From assembly GCA_009746045.1 (NCBI GenBank), contig RPFO01000156.1:1731381-1795380 (forward strand): a stretch of DNA of 64,000 bases, in the 5' to 3' direction. The translations under genes were made by a program, and so were the position numbers. Shown here piece after piece: positions 60,730 through 64,000 of the stretch (the stretch's first letter is position 1; every line of letters begins with the position of its first letter). The DNA is from Mesostigma viride (Eukaryota; Streptophyta; Mesostigmatophyceae; Mesostigmatales; Mesostigmataceae). The notes below the pieces were generated by a model, which was not told the origin of the DNA, did no database searches, and saw only the letters and a program-made list of their open reading frames with translations.

Positions 60730-60810
60730 CTGGTATGCTAACAGTTTCAGGGTGACAGCCTGAGGTGCAGTGGCATTGTCAGGATTCTCAACAGCTAGGT
60801 GGGGTGACTA

Positions 60811-61388
60811 CTGGGGTAGTGACATTGGCTAACTGGGCAGCTTCAGAGGCTCACTGCACGAAAGGCCGCCCGTGTGAGCACCTTGCCAATGTGAAGATCC
60901 ACACTAGGGTGGTGTGTACCGAGAACATCTGCCCGCCCAGCATTCTCTTGCACTGTCAGGTTGTGAAATACGTGCGTATTGTCAAAATAAATACGGCAAT
61001 ACGCGTTTTTTGGGCCCCGACGTATTATACGCGTATTTGGTCCCGAATACGTGATTTGGACTTGGGCAATTTTCGAGGTTCGAGCCGGGGCAGTGCTTGG
61101 CGCGAGGCCAGCCGGAACGTGGCGCGGCGCCTACCTCCCCCAAGATCTTCTACTATGCAAACTAGGCTCGATTACTACGAACTAGGCTTTTCGTCAGTCC
61201 TGAGTCCAGTCACTCCAGTTCATAATTAATGACTTGTGCAAGAATAACCTTATTACTGACACGTCCGTACATAAGGGCTGCATCGTTGCGGTCGCGTCGA
61301 CGTGCGTTACCATACAATTGCTCCATGAGACACCAGACGGTCAAGGACTTCTCGGCAAATTGATTACATCGTACGCCTACATTCCAGC
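60811..61388. other. Junction region with palindromic ATACGCG-rich segment
   Basis: Between the truncated copia frame and the LINE fragment I see no gene. A stretch at 60965-61050 repeats 'atacg' and 'cgtat' in both orientations and could fold into hairpins, perhaps a MITE remnant. Confidence 0.3.
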
Positions 61389-62288
61389 ATGTCAATGTCA
61401 CCGCATTCGAGTGGTCCCGTGGTCACTGTCACAGGCGTGCATGTTACCCCTGGACCCCACCACAGTGATACGCGACACCACATGGCTACATGTTGGCAAG
61501 GGGCGCCTGGACACGCTTCAGCTCTAGACCCGCTAGAATTTGGGTGGGTCCTCACATCTGGCGGCACCCCAATGACGAAGTGCCTTTTCGAGTACACGGC
61601 AGACTGGGGATACCGGCTACTTCTACATAAAAATCATAGGATGCACCCGGGTCGCCTGCGCTGGCACCCCGAGTGGCCGGGCTACACCTGGATCAAGAAC
61701 ATTACCTTGGCAGTTGATCACCCATTGGTTGACAAACGGGCCACCCACGTCCAGCACCTGCTTATGCATCGGGCCATCGGGGTCAATTCCCAACTGCACC
61801 ACCAGTACTCCCACGCGGCGGCGTGCTTATGCAACTTTCCAGATGAAACAATTGAGCACAGATTTCTGGACTGCCAACTCGCAGGGGTTTGGCAATGGCT
61901 GCTGGGTATATGGGCCAAGTGGATGGCTATTACAGCTCCCCCCACCACCGTCACACTATCTACGGTTATTTTCGGCATCACGGGATTACGGGACGCGAGC
62001 CTCACAGCCAACCAGATGGCATGGATATGGCTACGCACGACGATGCTTCACACCATATGGCAAGTTCGCAACGAGACCGTATTCACGTTACGTGCCGCGT
62101 ACACGAGAGGTGCCGTGGTCCGCCGGTTTATCTCCTCTTGGAACCTGGCTATGCGTCGTTACTGGCTCCTGGCGACGGAACAACACAAAGTATGGGACCC
62201 GGGCCCTAACAATGACATCCCCAGCCCACTGGAAGTCTTCCATGCACTCATGGGCATGCCACCAGGTCTTTACACTTATGCCGGATGA
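61389..62288 (+). pseudogene. 3' end of a LINE ORF2 with zf-RVT-like domain
   Basis: An open frame of about 300 codons ends with a zinc-binding, RT-associated block, CLCNFPDETIEHRFLDCQLA followed by WQWLLGIWAKW, typical of the zf-RVT region at the C-terminus of L1-type ORF2 proteins, and then a C-terminal domain of about 130 residues (WLRTTMLHTIWQVRNE). The reverse transcriptase itself is absent, so this is a 5'-truncated copy. The C-terminal frame is intact. TTAA and a piggyBac-like terminus follow 50 bp downstream. Confidence 0.65.
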
Positions 62289-62340
62289 CGATATATCTAC
62301 AGTACACTGGCTACCTTGGTCGCAGGGCGCGCCTTATTAA

Positions 62341-64000
62341 CCCCTCATTGGTCTTGCAGCCGATTTTCCGCCAAAAATCGACTTGCAGCCGATGCATCGG
62401 CTGCTCCGCGGGGGACCAAATTGCGCGAAAACTATTGAGAATTAGGAAAAGTTTAGCTGAGAAGATCGAAAGTTTATAAAATTCTTCACAGCATGGTACT
62501 AGGGTTTGCATACTTTTGACAAAGTTATACAGGTGTTCTGGCCGGTCAAAGTACAAGGGGTCAGGGTACTTTTTCACGTACAACGTGCATTCCGGAAAAC
62601 GACGACCTGGCCATGGCGGCTTGCGCCCACGCATGGCATTTACGTTTGCGTTCGAATTTTCTGGCCAAACTTAGGGTATTGATTTTATACGTCCTAAAGA
62701 TCATACAGGCCAATTTTTGGTTCGCGGGAATGCCATTTGATAGGTGTCGGCAGCGTTCTTGCTGGAAAAAACTGCGATCAGGCCGGACGATAGAAACGTT
62801 GACAGCAATACCTTTCCGGCGTATTTTAAAGGATATATCGGTTTCTTTGTACTTTTTATGATACATAGTAGTCGTAAACGTGCAAGGGTGGCCAGAAATC
62901 GCCGAATCCAGCGACCATGCTGCACAACTTTGGTGTGCCGAAATGCGCCATTTTGCGGCCACCGCCTGGGCCAAGGTAACGCCATCCATGCCTGGTAAAG
63001 CTTAAGCATCGTTTTCCTATCGATGTTTGACGTTTATATATACGTTCTAGCTTGTGTAGCACATTCTTTTTGCACTATTCATGCTCTTTCTTGACCCTGG
63101 CCTGGCCCCTTTCTAAAACACCCTTCTTAGATGCTTCCCTCAGTCAGTTGACCTGCCACAGGGTGATGGTGATAAGTTTTAGAGGCTGTATGGGTTTGAA
63201 TACCTCCATATATGTTTGTTATACATTTCCCATACACATATTGCATGAGTGTGAGGCAGTTGGCTGGTCTCTGTGGCATCATCAAGCACGTAACTGGTGA
63301 GTAAAAGCTTCCCATTGACAGCATGTGCCACCAGGTGTGCTGGCCATCACCTGGCAAGCTATAGCAGCTTAGGCCTAGTTTATCCTTGCTAGGGCAGGCT
63401 GAAATAGGCTCAACACCACTAGTTTGTTGGTGGCTGCCTCCTAGAATGCATGCCTTGCGTAGGGTGTCCGTACCACGTTACCTACGTGCATGGACAAGGT
63501 GGCACCTGCACATAGGTGCCATGTAAGGGCAGTGTGATGATGCAGTTATGTTTCCCCATCATTGTGGAAGGGAAATGTATTGTTTGGCATGGTTGGTGGC
63601 CATATTAGGAGGTAGTATGCCCACCCCTACTCCCTTGGTTGCTTTTTACCAACGGTACCCCTATGGGCTGTACTGGGTGTAACTGCTGGTATACCCACCC
63701 AAATGATGACCCCAATGGCTCAAACTGTTCAGCAACTAATTGTTTATCATCCCTGAAGTGGTAGGTGCCTAGGTCTTATAACATAATTCAAAATGCACAT
63801 TCTACCAAAAATGAAAACGCGCGTCTTGACCCCCCTGACTTTGACGGCAGTTAAACATGGCCTACCCTGCATATATGTGAGGTTGTGATATACCAACCCG
63901 AAGGGCAACTCATGGACATGCTTGGCCCCCAAGGACAGCCATTGGATATGGGTAGGTTGGATGGCATCTGGTTTGCAAAATTGTGAAGATCCAGCCGATT
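62341..64000. mobile_element. Possible left end of a second piggyBac-type element, running off the window
   Basis: TTAA at 62337-62340 is followed by CCCCTCATTGGTCTTGCAGC and GCCGATTTTC, close to the left end of the element at 39899 (CCCCTAAACCGTC...GCCGATTTTC). Both ends also share a 'ggtcaaagt' block about 200 bp inside. A perfect 20-bp palindrome lies at 62385-62404. No transposase frame is recognisable through 64000 and no right terminus is seen, so the boundary is unknown. The stretch otherwise holds no gene I can support. Confidence 0.35.

Larger units (their letters stand above)
56713..60810 (-). mobile_element. Ty1/copia-like LTR retrotransposon, 5'-truncated
   Basis: On the minus strand it comprises an integrase frame, a retropepsin-like segment, a copia-type reverse transcriptase and RNase H, a 370-bp untranslated stretch, a purine-rich tract (AAAGAACAAAAGAG) and a 277-bp putative 3' LTR. 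The gag part and the 5' LTR are absent: the frame closes with a stop near 60810 and no copy of the LTR occurs upstream in the window. The domain order, integrase then protease then reverse transcriptase, differs from both standard copia and gypsy orders. Confidence 0.75.

Overview
The window is nuclear DNA of a eukaryote with many GT-AG introns, GC-rich exons and a heavy load of simple repeats and retroelements. The three host genes (a plant-type TOR kinase, an RD19-type cysteine protease and a short-chain dehydrogenase) point to the green lineage, most likely a green or streptophyte alga. I cannot name the species.

Layout. From 1 to 25110 (+) lies the 3' three quarters of a TOR kinase gene: 29 exons, about 1825 codons, entering from beyond the left edge and ending in the canonical FATC tail. 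From 25111 to 32900 there is no intact gene, only nested fragments of LINE-like retroelements, SINE-like inserts and a MITE. From 32909 to 38057 (-) is a complete five-exon RD19-like papain-family protease whose introns hold two minisatellites. From 38400 to 46600 is a second transposon-rich stretch, in which an internally deleted piggyBac-type element sits in a TTAA site inside an older L1-type ORF1. From 46943 to 55154 (+) is a four-exon NAD-type SDR gene; intron 2 carries a LINE ORF1 copy and intron 3 a 5'-truncated LINE with 16-bp target-site duplications. From 55200 to the end come a long (TCAC)n tract, a 5'-truncated Ty1/copia-like element with a recognisable 3' LTR, another LINE 3' end, and what looks like the left terminus of a second piggyBac-type element.

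The most unusual pattern is that many introns of the TOR gene, and one of the protease gene, contain decayed copies of the exon edges that border them, splice site included ('exon-edge echoes'). Some are exact tandem copies (83 bp at 14412-14577) and some are well diverged, as if intron borders are duplicated repeatedly over time. Other points of note are a copia-like element whose integrase precedes a retropepsin-like domain and the reverse transcriptase, and LINE/SINE families that share a 3' hairpin followed by a TTAATTAA-type tail.

The three host genes are not an operon or pathway. TOR is the nutrient and growth kinase, the protease is a secreted or vacuolar peptidase, and the SDR is a metabolic oxidoreductase. 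All exon joins were made by eye from reading frame, splice consensus and remembered family sequence; no alignment, RNA or database evidence was available.
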